From NCBI GenBank assembly GCA_050011775.1, contig JBEKIL010000009.1, forward strand, positions 62,001-126,000: a stretch of 64,000 bases of DNA, in the 5' to 3' direction. Position 1 is the first letter of the stretch, and each line of letters starts with the position of its first letter. Positions 16,285 to 25,543 of this stretch are shown in pieces. A program made the translations under genes and the position numbers. The stretch is from CAVZMI01 sp050011775 (GTDB lineage Bacteria; Bacteroidota; Ignavibacteria; UBA10030; CAVZMI01). Under the pieces are notes generated by a model. The model did no database searches and was not told the origin of the DNA. It saw only the letters and a list, made by a program, of their open reading frames with translations.

Positions 16285-18069
16285 GTGCATCAGACGAGAA
16301 TATCATACTGGTTCATGATCCTGTTCTTTTGCATCTGTGTCCGTGCAATCGTGTACGGACAAAATAAGACCGATCAGGTTATTTCAGATCGTACATCGAA
16401 CCAACTACAACCCACCGCGCAGACGACCGATTCTTCTTCGCTGCTTCAGAAAGCATTTTCTTTCTACGGTGATGTTGGAACATATGGAGAACTCTACGGC
16501 GTGTCGGGGATCGAAAAACGGAGGCCGTCGGCTACCGGGAGAATATTTTTCCGTCCGACCATTTCAATATTCAACACACTTACTTTTAATTTCGATCTTT
16601 TGTTTTCTACGGAAGGAAATGCGGCACGTCAGTCGATGAATCAGATCGCGGTCCATCCTGAATGGTCATGGGGGCGTGCACACGCCGGTGATTTTGGTTT
16701 GCAACTTTCGGAACTGACAATGAACGGTGTCCCAATTCGGGGTGGTGGTCTCGAATTGTACCCCGGATTGCTCCGGTTTATGGCTGTCGGGGGGATGACG
16801 AAACGGGCCGTTGAAGGAAATGTTGTTGACGCATCCTTCGACCGGGTTATTGCCGGGATGAAGCTTGGAATAGGCCGTGAAGGCGGGGATTTTTTTGATA
16901 TCAATGTCGTTCGTGCCTGGGATATCGGCAGTTCATTACCACCCCCACAGAATATCGATTCGCTTTATAAAAAGGATAGTACCAATGTCATTGACTCTCT
17001 TTATGCCACTACAGAAAATGATGCTTTTGTCACCACTCCGCAAGAAAATCTCGTTGCGGGAATCAGCACCGGTTTTTCGGTGTTCGACGGGATGGTGAAA
17101 TTTAGTGGCGAAGCAGCCGGTAGCCTATATACAAGTGATATGAATGCAGCAGGTATTTCCGATAGTTCTTCGTTGAAATTAAAGGCATTCAAATCACTGA
17201 ACTCATTGTACCACATACGGCTTAGCACTTCGGCAGATTATGCTCTTAAGACACAACTTTCACTGAATTTCCGCGTGTTGAATATCCATGCGGGATTTAC
17301 CCGCATTGGAACGAGTTATACCTCGCTCGGATTGGCTTCTCAAATCAATGACCGACAGGGTGTTAACTTTGGTTTAATGACACAATTTCTCGACGGTGCC
17401 GTCGTCCTCACAGGCAACTATGATAATTCATCCGATAATCTTGTGAAGCAGAAGTTATATACAACCAACCGATCTTCGCTCACGGCAAATCTGGGACTCC
17501 GTCCGAGCGCCATCATGTATGTTATGCTGGTCTACAGATCTGACATCCTCGGAAACGACGCAACGAACGATACCATGAAAATTGACAATAAAATCGCTTC
17601 ATATATGGCAAATGTTTCATTCTTTTTTACTTTAGGTACGATAAGCAATACACTGACGTTATCCGGTGCATATCAGAACTCGAATGACGGCAATATTTTA
17701 AGGGCTGGATATAATACCGGATCAACGAACTTGATGGTAAATATATCAAGTGCATTGAGTGCAGATCTGAGTGTCAGTCCGTTTGTCGGTTTTACGGGAA
17801 CAAAAACAGGAGAGACAAAAACAAATCTTATGACATTTGGCGGCGGCCTGAACTACCGTGTATTTGATGGAAAATTAAATAACAATATTTCGATCTCAGC
17901 GAACAGCGGACAGGAAGCAAAAAATATTAGTATCCAGCTCCAGAGCAGTTATCCAATATGGATGAGCGATGCAGTAAGTTTAAGTCTGCGTTATACAAAT
18001 GCCAGAGGAACTCAAACGAACTCTTTTAAAGAGAGCCTTGCTAGTTTGACCTGGACTCATAGATTTTAA
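16285..18069 (+). CDS. Outer-membrane beta-barrel protein
   Basis: I take the start at GTG 16285, which follows AAAGAGG at a good distance and begins directly at a signal peptide (VHQTRISYWFMILFFCICVR to about YGQ), giving 594 residues. An earlier in-frame start would overlap the preceding gene and put a basic extension ahead of the signal. After a short Thr/Ser/Gln-rich linker the sequence alternates polar and hydrophobic residues in many strand-like segments with Gly/Asn/Asp turns, and it ends in Phe (TWTHRF), the typical outer-membrane insertion signal. No plug or TonB-box motif is visible. It could anchor or export the two large secreted proteins encoded just upstream. It resembles no specific transporter that I can name. 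Confidence 0.82.
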   Translation: MHQTRISYWFMILFFCICVRAIVYGQNKTDQVISDRTSNQLQPTAQTTDSSSLLQKAFSFYGDVGTYGELYGVSGIEKRRPSATGRIFFRPTISIFNTLTFNFDLLFSTEGNAARQSMNQIAVHPEWSWGRAHAGDFGLQLSELTMNGVPIRGGGLELYPGLLRFMAVGGMTKRAVEGNVVDASFDRVIAGMKLGIGREGGDFFDINVVRAWDIGSSLPPPQNIDSLYKKDSTNVIDSLYATTENDAFVTTPQENLVAGISTGFSVFDGMVKFSGEAAGSLYTSDMNAAGISDSSSLKLKAFKSLNSLYHIRLSTSADYALKTQLSLNFRVLNIHAGFTRIGTSYTSLGLASQINDRQGVNFGLMTQFLDGAVVLTGNYDNSSDNLVKQKLYTTNRSSLTANLGLRPSAIMYVMLVYRSDILGNDATNDTMKIDNKIASYMANVSFFFTLGTISNTLTLSGAYQNSNDGNILRAGYNTGSTNLMVNISSALSADLSVSPFVGFTGTKTGETKTNLMTFGGGLNYRVFDGKLNNNISISANSGQEAKNISIQLQSSYPIWMSDAVSLSLRYTNARGTQTNSFKESLASLTWTHRF

Positions 18070-18430
18070 TCGACTGATTAATTGATATTAAGCGGGCAGT
18101 CAGGCATTTAAGCCGTTCAATAACCTCCCGTAAGGAATTTGCCCGAAAACTAGACACGTCAGAGAAAAAATATATCGCTCAATTCAAGGTTATTTTTTAC
18201 ACCGGGAGTGCATCAGCCAATGGTTGAAATGCGATCCGAGATTTAATTACACCTCTCGAGCCGAAGTGACATCCGGTCGGTTTCAGTCAATATGTGGAAT
18301 AAAGTTTTTGAGGCGGCTGGAAAATAGGTGTCATAATGATTACATTTTGTTTACAGTATGAGTTCACTTCCTCGGTATTTTAGTATTACGAGTGTGTAGA
18401 AAAGTAATTTGTATTGGAAAGAGAAACTGT
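18070..18430. other. Intergenic stretch after the surface locus
   Basis: About 360 bases with no gene on either strand that I can support. There is no strong terminator hairpin directly after the barrel gene. The stretch just before the next gene contains the GAAAGAGA ribosome binding site of the MBL hydrolase. The frame also runs upstream from a GTG at 18392, but this would place 13 basic residues before the signal peptide, so ATG 18431 is the better start. Confidence 0.4.
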
Positions 18431-19324
18431 ATGAAATATTTTTTAAATGTTATTTATTTCATATTTCTCTGTGCTATTGTGACGTCGTTGGTTCAATATA
18501 CGTTATACAGCCAGACTAAAACCGAATCCTGGTTTAAAGTAAAACAAATTGCAGACAAAGTGTGGCGCATTGACGATCACGGCAGTGATAACATGTATCT
18601 TGTTGAAGGCAGGGATAAAGCCTTATTAATCGATGCAGGAACAGGCGTGGCTGATTTGTCCGGATGTATTAAATCCATCACCGCACTACCTGTCATTGTC
18701 GTCAATACACACGGCCATCTCGATCATTGTGGAAGCGATTACCAGTTTAAAGAGGTATATGCTCACCCCCTGGAATTTGAGATGATTAAATCTTATTGCG
18801 ACGAAGATTATCATAGAGGAGCGGTTGAGAAAGTCGAAAATGACTCACCCCAACTCGCTCCGTTGTTGGTGAGGGATTTTGAAAATGTCGGTGTGCCTGA
18901 CCTATTGCCTGTAAAGGAAGGTTTTATTTTCGATCTCGGGAAAAGGAAACTTGAGGTGATCGAGGTACCGGCTCATACAAAAGGAAGTATTTGTTTGTTG
19001 GATGCTGAGGATAAACTGCTGTTTACGGGAGATAACAACAATACCGTTGTATGGCTTTTTATGGATGGATGTATTCCGGTCGAATCCTATTTAATGATTC
19101 TACAAAAATTACAGCGGCGTTCGGGAGAGTTCAATACCGTTCTTTCAGGTCATGGTGAACCTATTGATAAGGAATTTATCGATGAACAGGTCGTCTGCGC
19201 TCAAAATATTCTAAGCGGCGCCTGCAAAGGAGAACCGTATAAAACCTTTGTCGATTATGCAAAAGTGTGTTACTATAAAAGAGCCGGGATTGCTTTTAAT
19301 CCGGATAATCTCCGTGTGAAGTAA
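18431..19324 (+). CDS. Exported MBL-fold metallo-hydrolase
   Basis: The 297-residue protein starts with a signal peptide or N-terminal anchor (MKYFLNVIYFIFLCAIVTSL) and continues with a metallo-beta-lactamase fold. The zinc motif HGHLDHCG is present at about residues 94-101, preceded by the strand LLIDAGTGVADL and followed by VIEVPAHTKGSICLLD, LLFTGDNN (metal-bridging Asp) and a final SGHGEPI. These supply the expected two-metal ligand set. MBL hydrolases cleave many substrates (lactones, thioesters, phosphodiesters, beta-lactams). The overall pattern is that of the general 'MBL fold hydrolase' group rather than a clear beta-lactamase. It stands alone with gaps on both sides. Confidence 0.85.
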   Translation: MKYFLNVIYFIFLCAIVTSLVQYTLYSQTKTESWFKVKQIADKVWRIDDHGSDNMYLVEGRDKALLIDAGTGVADLSGCIKSITALPVIVVNTHGHLDHCGSDYQFKEVYAHPLEFEMIKSYCDEDYHRGAVEKVENDSPQLAPLLVRDFENVGVPDLLPVKEGFIFDLGKRKLEVIEVPAHTKGSICLLDAEDKLLFTGDNNNTVVWLFMDGCIPVESYLMILQKLQRRSGEFNTVLSGHGEPIDKEFIDEQVVCAQNILSGACKGEPYKTFVDYAKVCYYKRAGIAFNPDNLRVK

Positions 19325-19417
19325 GAACATATTAAACTATACAAGCGTCGTTCCAATCACGGCTGTCGGTAAGTTGATCTATCACACCAAGGGCAAACGG
19401 CGAGCGCCATAAATATC

Positions 19418-20377
19418 ATGTCTCAAAAAATTATTACAGTTACCTTAAATACTTCAATCGATGTTATAATTGAAGTCCCGCAATTTGCCGATAATGCCCT
19501 ACTCGATGCAGAATCGTATACCAGAATTGCAGCAGGGAAAGGAATCAATGTCTCGCGTGTGCTTGCAGCGTTGGGCGAGAGGGTTCTGGCTATGGGAATC
19601 GTCGGCAAAAAGTCGAAAAAAGACTTTGCCTCCGTCGCATCACGGCGAATACAAACAAGTTTCGTCTATACAGAAGGATCAACCCGTAGGAATACAACCG
19701 TTATACAGAAACAGAATGGAGCTGCAACACATATCCGCTCAAAAGGGTATCAGGTTAATGACGCGATCATCTCGCGTATAAGGCGGAAACTAAAAAATGA
19801 GATTAATAAAAACGACATAGTTGTTTTTTGTGGAAGTCTCCCGCCTGGTGCAAACGATGGAGTGTACGGTGATTTCACTGAGCTTTGTGTTGCAAAAGGG
19901 GCTTTTGCGGTGCTGGATACATCCGGAATACCGCTACTTGAAGCGATCGCAGCAAACCCGCAAATGATCAAGCTTAATCGTGCTGAGTTTCAGACAACCT
20001 TTGGTGTAAGTAGTCGTGATGATGAGCAAGTTATGCTTAATCGAATGAATGTGTTGGTGAAGAAGGGTATTTCGTATGCAGCGGTAACGCTCGGCGCGGA
20101 TGGTGTTATTGTACTAAAAGAAAATGAGAATGCTGCGATGAAGGTAAGTGTAGATTTGGGCCCTGAATACGCAAATCGGAAAGCAGTAGGATCGGGCGAT
20201 GCATTACTTGCGGGATTTGTCTATGGGATAAAGAAGAAGTTGCCATACAGCGAAATGATAAGGTGGGGAGTAGCATGCGGTGCTGCGAACGTGCTGTCGA
20301 AAATTCCGGGCTGCATCAATATTAAGGATGTAGAGCGGTTGATGAAACGGGTGCGGCTTGAGCATATACAATTATAG
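19418..20377 (+). CDS. PfkB-family sugar kinase, 1-phosphofructokinase type
   Basis: The 319-residue protein belongs to the ribokinase/PfkB family, in the subgroup of 1-phosphofructokinase and tagatose-6-phosphate kinase. The opening VTLNTSIDVIIEV, the sugar-site segment GKGINVSRVLAALGE, VVFCGSLPPG, the nucleotide-site IKLNRAEF and the ATP/anion-hole motif AVGSGDALLAGF are all in place. The catalytic Asp is present, though the usual GAGD reads GSGD. It phosphorylates a sugar phosphate in the cytoplasm using ATP. Whether the substrate is fructose 1-phosphate cannot be decided here, since no PTS or fructose transporter gene is adjacent. Confidence 0.85.
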   Translation: MSQKIITVTLNTSIDVIIEVPQFADNALLDAESYTRIAAGKGINVSRVLAALGERVLAMGIVGKKSKKDFASVASRRIQTSFVYTEGSTRRNTTVIQKQNGAATHIRSKGYQVNDAIISRIRRKLKNEINKNDIVVFCGSLPPGANDGVYGDFTELCVAKGAFAVLDTSGIPLLEAIAANPQMIKLNRAEFQTTFGVSSRDDEQVMLNRMNVLVKKGISYAAVTLGADGVIVLKENENAAMKVSVDLGPEYANRKAVGSGDALLAGFVYGIKKKLPYSEMIRWGVACGAANVLSKIPGCINIKDVERLMKRVRLEHIQL

Positions 20378-20443
20378 GTCGAGCAGTGGTTCGGCAAGCT
20401 CGGCGAAGCCGTACTTTAGTGCACCACAAGTCTGCTCGACCTA
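20375..20443 (+). terminator. Long-armed hairpin after the sugar kinase gene
   Basis: TAGGTCGAGCAG (20375-20386) and CTGCTCGACCTA (20432-20443) are perfect inverted copies, with further partial pairing inside (ggcaagc / ggcgaagcc). The left arm starts at the stop codon of the kinase gene. There is no run of T after it, so it may be a palindromic repeat unit rather than a simple factor-independent terminator. Confidence 0.5.
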
Positions 20444-20474
20444 CATTGCGTGCAGTAACAGGAGGGCAACTCCA

Positions 20475-21041
20475 ATGAATAAAGAATTTACTTTTAAACC
20501 CCTTACCCCCAAAACATGGGATAACTTCGTAGACCTATTCGGATCGAACGGCGCGTGCGGTGGATGCTGGTGCATGTGGTGGAGGCTGCGGCGATCTCAG
20601 TTCGAGAAACAAAAAGGCGCAGGAAATAAACGTGCCGTTAAAAAGATAGTAGATAATGGAGGCGTTCCGGGAATTATCGCCTATATGAATGGCAAGCCGG
20701 TTGCCTGGTGCTCCGTCGGTCCGAGAGAAGATTATACTTTGCTTGAACGTTCACGTGTTTTAGAGCGGGTCGATGAAAAAGCCGTCTGGTCTATTGTCTG
20801 CTTTTTTATCAGGAGGGGATTTCGTCGGCAAGGATATCTTAAACTGCTGATAAAAGCGGCACTTCAGTTTGCGAAGAAAAAAGGTGCGAAAATTGTCGAA
20901 GCATATCCGATTGCTCCGAAGAAGAAAACTGCCGATGTTTTCGTCTATACCGGTTTATACTCTTCATTCAAGAAAACCGGATTCGTAGAGATTGCACGCC
21001 GGTCGGAGACGAGACCAATCATGCGGTATTCCGTCAAATGA
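20475..21041 (+). CDS. GNAT family N-acetyltransferase
   Basis: From ATG 20475, which follows AGGAGGG, the protein has 188 residues. It has the GNAT acetyl-CoA binding signature in the segment FFIRRGFRRQGYLKLLIKAA (R/Q-x-x-G-x-G/A type) and a C-terminal YTGLYSSFKKTGFVEIARR that matches the usual last strands of the fold. The N-terminal part contains ACGGCWCMWWRL, a Cys/Trp-rich stretch typical of a particular group of uncharacterised GNAT proteins in soil and sediment bacteria. The acceptor molecule is unknown. An in-frame upstream extension back to 20358 runs through the hairpin and is not likely to be translated. Confidence 0.85.
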   Translation: MNKEFTFKPLTPKTWDNFVDLFGSNGACGGCWCMWWRLRRSQFEKQKGAGNKRAVKKIVDNGGVPGIIAYMNGKPVAWCSVGPREDYTLLERSRVLERVDEKAVWSIVCFFIRRGFRRQGYLKLLIKAALQFAKKKGAKIVEAYPIAPKKKTADVFVYTGLYSSFKKTGFVEIARRSETRPIMRYSVK

Positions 21042-21069
21042 TGATGCTGGTACAAGAGGGATGGTTGTC

Positions 21070-23724
21070 ATGGTGAATCTAATTAAATATTCTTTTCTCG
21101 CTCTTTTCTCTATTGGTGTAATTACTCTCATGACCCCGGTTTCGGCTCGATCGGGTGAAGCGGTCGTGGGGGACATCCGGATTCAGGCCCTGTCCGATAA
21201 TCTCATTAGAATCGAACAGAAAGGACCGATAGGATTCGAAGATCGAAACACATTTACCGTGGTCGACAGGAGCTGGTCAGGCGGATCGATCGATGTTCAA
21301 AAAGAGGAGAATAGGACGATCCTCACAACTTCGAAGTTCCTTGTTGAATTGCCGGCCAATTGTCGGTCGCTGGATGGGATTCTCATCCGGTCGAAGAATG
21401 GGAAGACTCAATATCAATTCAAAGGTATGCCGCCTTCTAGTTTTTTCCCGGGCCCTGTCAGTAGTGATCAATTTTGGATCCTCCCCGATAATCCTAGATT
21501 GATACCACCTGAATGGGGTGCAACACCAACGCCGGAAAAATTCAAGGATCATTCCACTTCCGGATGGGACACGACAAACGATGCACAGGATGTTTATGTT
21601 TTTCTTCTTGAGAAGGGGCAGTACAGCCGTTTCAGGAGCGATTTCCTGAAACTCACGGGTCCGATTCCCATGCCGCCACTTTTTGCTTTCGGTCTATGGG
21701 ACAGTCGTTACCATCCCTATTCCGAAGAGACTGCGCTTCAAACGATCGAAACATATCGAAAGAAACAAATACCGCTCGATATGTTCGTTGTTGATACCGA
21801 CTGGCGACTCGGTGCTTCTCATGGTTATACGGTAAACGATACATTGTTTCCGGATATGAAAAGGTTTATCGACAGAGCGCACGAGATGGATGTTCGTCTT
21901 ATGTACAACGACCACCCGGAAGCACAAGAAAAAACAGCATTAGATCCTAAAGAATTTTACTATCGATGGAATGGACTCACAAGTCTGTTCGATAAGGGCA
22001 TCGATGTCTGGTGGTATGACCGGAACTGGTTCACCGGACTCCATGAACCGATGCCGGGCATCAGCAAAGAGGTCTGGGGTATGCGTCTCTATCATGACAT
22101 CACACAGAAGTATCATCCGGACAGACGTCCCATGATCATGTCGAATGTCGACGGTATCGACAACGGATTCTGGAATATACCATCACATCCGGCCTCTCAT
22201 CGTTATCCTATCTGGTGGACCGGCGACCAAAAATCACGCTGGGAATATCTGGAAATGGGTGTGGCCAACGGGGTCAACAGCGGTACATCCCGTTTGATGC
22301 CATACGTCAATGAAGACCTCGGAGGGCATACGGGTGGTAATCCGGAACCGGATCAGTATGTGCGGTGGATTCAGTACGGAGTTTTTTCACCGATTACGCG
22401 TCTCCATTGCACACGCGGATTAACACGCTACCCCTGGGAATACGGAGAAGAGGCCGAACGCATTGCTTCAGAATACATACGGCTGAGGTATCGATTATTA
22501 CCCACGCTTTATGCAGCGGCCCGCCGTGCATTCGAGGATGGCACACCCATCATGCGCCGCTGCGATCTGGAATGGCCCGATGAACCTGAGGCCAGACGGG
22601 ACAAGCAGTTTTTCTTTGGAGAAGATTTACTGATCGCTCCTTTCGCACTCAGTAAAACAAAAGACATTCCCATGCCATCTGATTTTTTTCAGACCCTTGA
22701 TGGAAAACCGGGGCTTATGGGTGAGTACTTCGATAATCAGGATTTAAAAGGGAAACCGGTTTTTATCCGCGTCGATTCCGTATTGAATTTTGTCTGGGGG
22801 ACTGGAAGTCCGGATCCCCGGATTCCTCCCGATCATTTCTCGGTACGTTGGACAGGGACAATCCATGCTCCGAAAAAAGGAGGAATGTCGAAATTGAAAG
22901 TGATCTCAGATGATGGAGTACGTGTGTGGATAGACGATAGCCTTGTCGTTGATGCCTGGCACGATCAGGCTGCCACCGATTATCCGATAACAAAAGATTT
23001 AGAACCTGGTCGCTCCTATTCCATTAAGATTGAATTTTTTGAAAGTATGGGTGGTGCGCACTTCCAGGCAATACAGACTGTCGATGTTGAACAGGTCTTC
23101 AATGTCTGGATTCCACCCGGAAACTGGCAGGATATCTGGACAGGAAAAATACTGCAAGGTCCGGAGACGATCGTATTGAATCCCATCTTATGGAAATGCC
23201 CGATCTATGTCCGGATTGGTGGTATTATTTTTTCCTTACCGCAGATGCAGTATACAATGGAACATCCCTGGAATAGGATAATTATAGATGCTTTTATTCC
23301 GACGGAAAAAACTGCCGGTACTACCCGCGTACTGTACGAGGATGATGGTTTATCGCCCGAATATCAGAAAGGTGCTTTCTGTAAAACGCCGGTGAGTCTG
23401 ACCAGAAGCGAGGAAGGTATACAGCTTGTGATCGACAGGAAACAAGGGAGTTATAACGGCGCGATTTCTTCACGGGACTGGGTTATTCGATTTAACTTGC
23501 CTGAAAACAATAAACCGGAAGACATCAAGGTGAATGGGGAAAAGCTGGAACCTAATTCATCGGATGGATTGAAACTGATCACCCTGACAGAACTTCAGGA
23601 AGAAGTTATGCCCTTTATTGGCGCAGGCAGCAGACCCCGTCCTATGGCCGGCCCGATTCTGGAATTGACCATCCATCAAAAAGATGTAAGGGAATCGATT
23701 CGGGTGTCTTTTAATGTGAAATAG
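21070..23724 (+). CDS. Exported GH31 glycosidase with a PA14 domain inserted
   Basis: The best start is ATG 21070, nine bases after AGAGGG, giving 884 residues and a signal peptide (MVNLIKYSFLALFSIGVI to about VSA). It is a glycoside hydrolase family 31 enzyme, the family of alpha-glucosidases and alpha-xylosidases. The TIM-barrel segments are PLDMFVVDTDWRLG, then DVWWYD with nucleophile Asp317, and WWTGD with acid/base Asp386. An unusual PA14 carbohydrate-binding-type domain (about residues 547-672, LMGEYFDNQDLKGK to YSIKIEFFES) is spliced between the barrel and the C-terminal beta-sandwich (VWIPPGNWQDIWTG). PA14 inserts are known in some GH31 and GH3 enzymes and help bind sugar chains. Likely periplasmic or surface-located; the exact sugar is not clear. 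Confidence 0.9.
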   Translation: MVNLIKYSFLALFSIGVITLMTPVSARSGEAVVGDIRIQALSDNLIRIEQKGPIGFEDRNTFTVVDRSWSGGSIDVQKEENRTILTTSKFLVELPANCRSLDGILIRSKNGKTQYQFKGMPPSSFFPGPVSSDQFWILPDNPRLIPPEWGATPTPEKFKDHSTSGWDTTNDAQDVYVFLLEKGQYSRFRSDFLKLTGPIPMPPLFAFGLWDSRYHPYSEETALQTIETYRKKQIPLDMFVVDTDWRLGASHGYTVNDTLFPDMKRFIDRAHEMDVRLMYNDHPEAQEKTALDPKEFYYRWNGLTSLFDKGIDVWWYDRNWFTGLHEPMPGISKEVWGMRLYHDITQKYHPDRRPMIMSNVDGIDNGFWNIPSHPASHRYPIWWTGDQKSRWEYLEMGVANGVNSGTSRLMPYVNEDLGGHTGGNPEPDQYVRWIQYGVFSPITRLHCTRGLTRYPWEYGEEAERIASEYIRLRYRLLPTLYAAARRAFEDGTPIMRRCDLEWPDEPEARRDKQFFFGEDLLIAPFALSKTKDIPMPSDFFQTLDGKPGLMGEYFDNQDLKGKPVFIRVDSVLNFVWGTGSPDPRIPPDHFSVRWTGTIHAPKKGGMSKLKVISDDGVRVWIDDSLVVDAWHDQAATDYPITKDLEPGRSYSIKIEFFESMGGAHFQAIQTVDVEQVFNVWIPPGNWQDIWTGKILQGPETIVLNPILWKCPIYVRIGGIIFSLPQMQYTMEHPWNRIIIDAFIPTEKTAGTTRVLYEDDGLSPEYQKGAFCKTPVSLTRSEEGIQLVIDRKQGSYNGAISSRDWVIRFNLPENNKPEDIKVNGEKLEPNSSDGLKLITLTELQEEVMPFIGAGSRPRPMAGPILELTIHQKDVRESIRVSFNVK

Positions 23725-23765
23725 AAAATAATTAAATAGCAGCCGATTGTGCTAAAAAGGAGGGA

Positions 23766-24581
23766 ATGATAAAAGACACAATGAAGGCATTTATAAAAGG
23801 ACTGGTTCCAGTCAAGTCGCAGCCGAGACTTAGATCAATATATGATAGGATATATTACTTTGGATTCAGGTATGAATGCCCGTTCTGCAATTCCTTTCTA
23901 AGGATATTTCTCCCGTCTGGTTTCAGGTTTCCCGTATTCAAGGAGAAAAGAATTGTCGGGGGCGGTTATCATCCGAATGTACGCTGCCCTGTTTGTGGTT
24001 CCAATAATAGGGAGCGACTTTTGTATCTTTTTCTTTTGCATAAAACAGATATTTTTAAGAAGCCTCAAAAGATACTACACATAGCTCCTGAAGCATGCGT
24101 GGAGGATAAATTACGGAATCAAGCCGCTGTAGACTATCTGACCGCAGATCTCCATTCGAAAAACGTCATGGTCAGGATGGATATAACGAATATTCAATTT
24201 CCTCATAATTCTTTTGATGCAATCATCTGTAACCATGTTCTGGAACATATAATCGATGATCGCAAGGCTATGTCCGAGTTCTATCGTACCCTGAAACCAG
24301 GAGGTTGGGCAATCCTGCAGGTACCTTTTTCATTATCGTTGGAGAATACCTATGAAGATTTTTCGATAACAACTGCAGCAGGTAGAGAAGAAGCCTTCGG
24401 TCAATGGAATCATGTAAGAATTTATGCAAAGGATTACAGGGGTAGACTCGAACAATCCGGCTTCAAGGTAAATGTTTTCAAATGGATAACTGAAGCTGAG
24501 GACTTTGGCGGCCATAAAAATAGGTTCAGTCTTGATGAGGAAGAATGCGTTTTCATAGCAAGTAAGCATGCAGAACCGTAG
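23766..24581 (+). CDS. SAM-dependent methyltransferase with zinc-ribbon-like N-terminus
   Basis: This 271-residue protein starts just after AAGGAGGGA. Two CxxC pairs in the first 85 residues (ECPFCNS and RCPVCGSNNRER) look like a zinc ribbon. They are followed by a class I methyltransferase domain: ILHIAPEACVEDKLR, DYLTADLHSKNVMVRMDIT, FDAIICNHVLEHI and LKPGGWAILQVPFS. It probably transfers a methyl group from S-adenosylmethionine to a sugar or lipid-linked substrate. Similar proteins often sit in surface polysaccharide gene clusters, but here no such cluster is adjacent, so the substrate is unknown. Confidence 0.85.
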   Translation: MIKDTMKAFIKGLVPVKSQPRLRSIYDRIYYFGFRYECPFCNSFLRIFLPSGFRFPVFKEKRIVGGGYHPNVRCPVCGSNNRERLLYLFLLHKTDIFKKPQKILHIAPEACVEDKLRNQAAVDYLTADLHSKNVMVRMDITNIQFPHNSFDAIICNHVLEHIIDDRKAMSEFYRTLKPGGWAILQVPFSLSLENTYEDFSITTAAGREEAFGQWNHVRIYAKDYRGRLEQSGFKVNVFKWITEAEDFGGHKNRFSLDEEECVFIASKHAEP

Positions 24582-24733
24582 TAGAAAATATTCGTGAAAT
24601 CTACAGAACCTACCAACCTTCAACCTTCAACCTTACACATGACCTTTACCTTAACCTATTTTTTACCTCTATCTTTCATTTTTCCCCTCTTTTAGCTATA
24701 TTCAGTACACATTTTCTTAGAAAGCAGGTTTCC

Positions 24734-25528
24734 TTGTCCACTACTCTTAATATCCTCTTTGTCGGGGATATCGTCGGAACGCCCGGTCTTGAAATCACAA
24801 CGAAACTACTGAAAGGATTCCAGGACAAATACCATATCGACTTTACCATTGCCAACGGTGAAAACATCTTCGAAGGGAAAGGACTCTCGGAAGAGCAGGC
24901 AAAACAATTATACGATCTCGGCGTCCATGTCATTACAACCGGCAATCATCTGTGGGATCGATGGCAGGCGCGTCAGCTGATAGCCAAGGACCGGAACGTT
25001 CTACGGCCCCTGAATTACCCGCGTGAAAACGGCGGCAACGGTTATGTTGTGTACGATCTGAACGAAAAGGGGAAAGTCGGTGTTCTTCATCTTCAGGGTC
25101 GGACGTACATGCAGCCGATCGACTGTCCTTTTAAAACCGCCGATTGGGCGATCAACAAAATTCATGAAGAGACAAAAGTCATTTTCGTCGATTTCCATGC
25201 CGAAGCGACCGCTGAGAAAATGGCAATGGCATGGTATCTTGACGGCCGGGTGAGTGCAATGATCGGAACGCACACTCATATCCCGACGGCCGATGCCCAT
25301 ATTTTTCCAAATGGAATGGCATATCAGACGGACTCGGGAATGACAGGTCCTTACGACTCCGTGATCGGATTAAAAAAAGAAATTGCATTACGGCGTTTTA
25401 TTCATCAAACCCCCTATAAATTCGAGATGGCATCGCATGATGTGCGGTTCTGTGCTGTCTATGTGCAAGTAGACATAGAAAGCGGGAAAGCACTTCAGAT
25501 CGAGCGCATCATTTTCCCGGAATACTGA
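24734..25528 (+). CDS. YmdB-type metallophosphoesterase (TIGR00282)
   Basis: The 264-residue protein begins at a TTG codon (24734) and matches the YmdB/TIGR00282 family of metallophosphoesterases, of which the Bacillus member hydrolyses 2',3'-cyclic nucleotides and affects biofilm decisions. Metal and catalytic residues are visible in LFVGDIVGTPG (Asp), NGENIFEGKG (Glu/Asn), ITTGNHLWDR (Asn/His), FVDFHAEATAEKMAM (His) and GTHTHIPTAD (His pair). It should be cytoplasmic. It lies 15 bases before folD and is probably co-transcribed with it. A very pyrimidine-rich stretch precedes it. Confidence 0.9.
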   Translation: MSTTLNILFVGDIVGTPGLEITTKLLKGFQDKYHIDFTIANGENIFEGKGLSEEQAKQLYDLGVHVITTGNHLWDRWQARQLIAKDRNVLRPLNYPRENGGNGYVVYDLNEKGKVGVLHLQGRTYMQPIDCPFKTADWAINKIHEETKVIFVDFHAEATAEKMAMAWYLDGRVSAMIGTHTHIPTADAHIFPNGMAYQTDSGMTGPYDSVIGLKKEIALRRFIHQTPYKFEMASHDVRFCAVYVQVDIESGKALQIERIIFPEY

Positions 25529-25543
25529 TCAGAAGGATAAGCT

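Noticed and set aside
19418..20377. A confident fruK label
   Set aside because: The fold is clear, but fructose 1-phosphate, tagatose 6-phosphate and related substrates cannot be told apart without context, and no fructose transport gene is adjacent.
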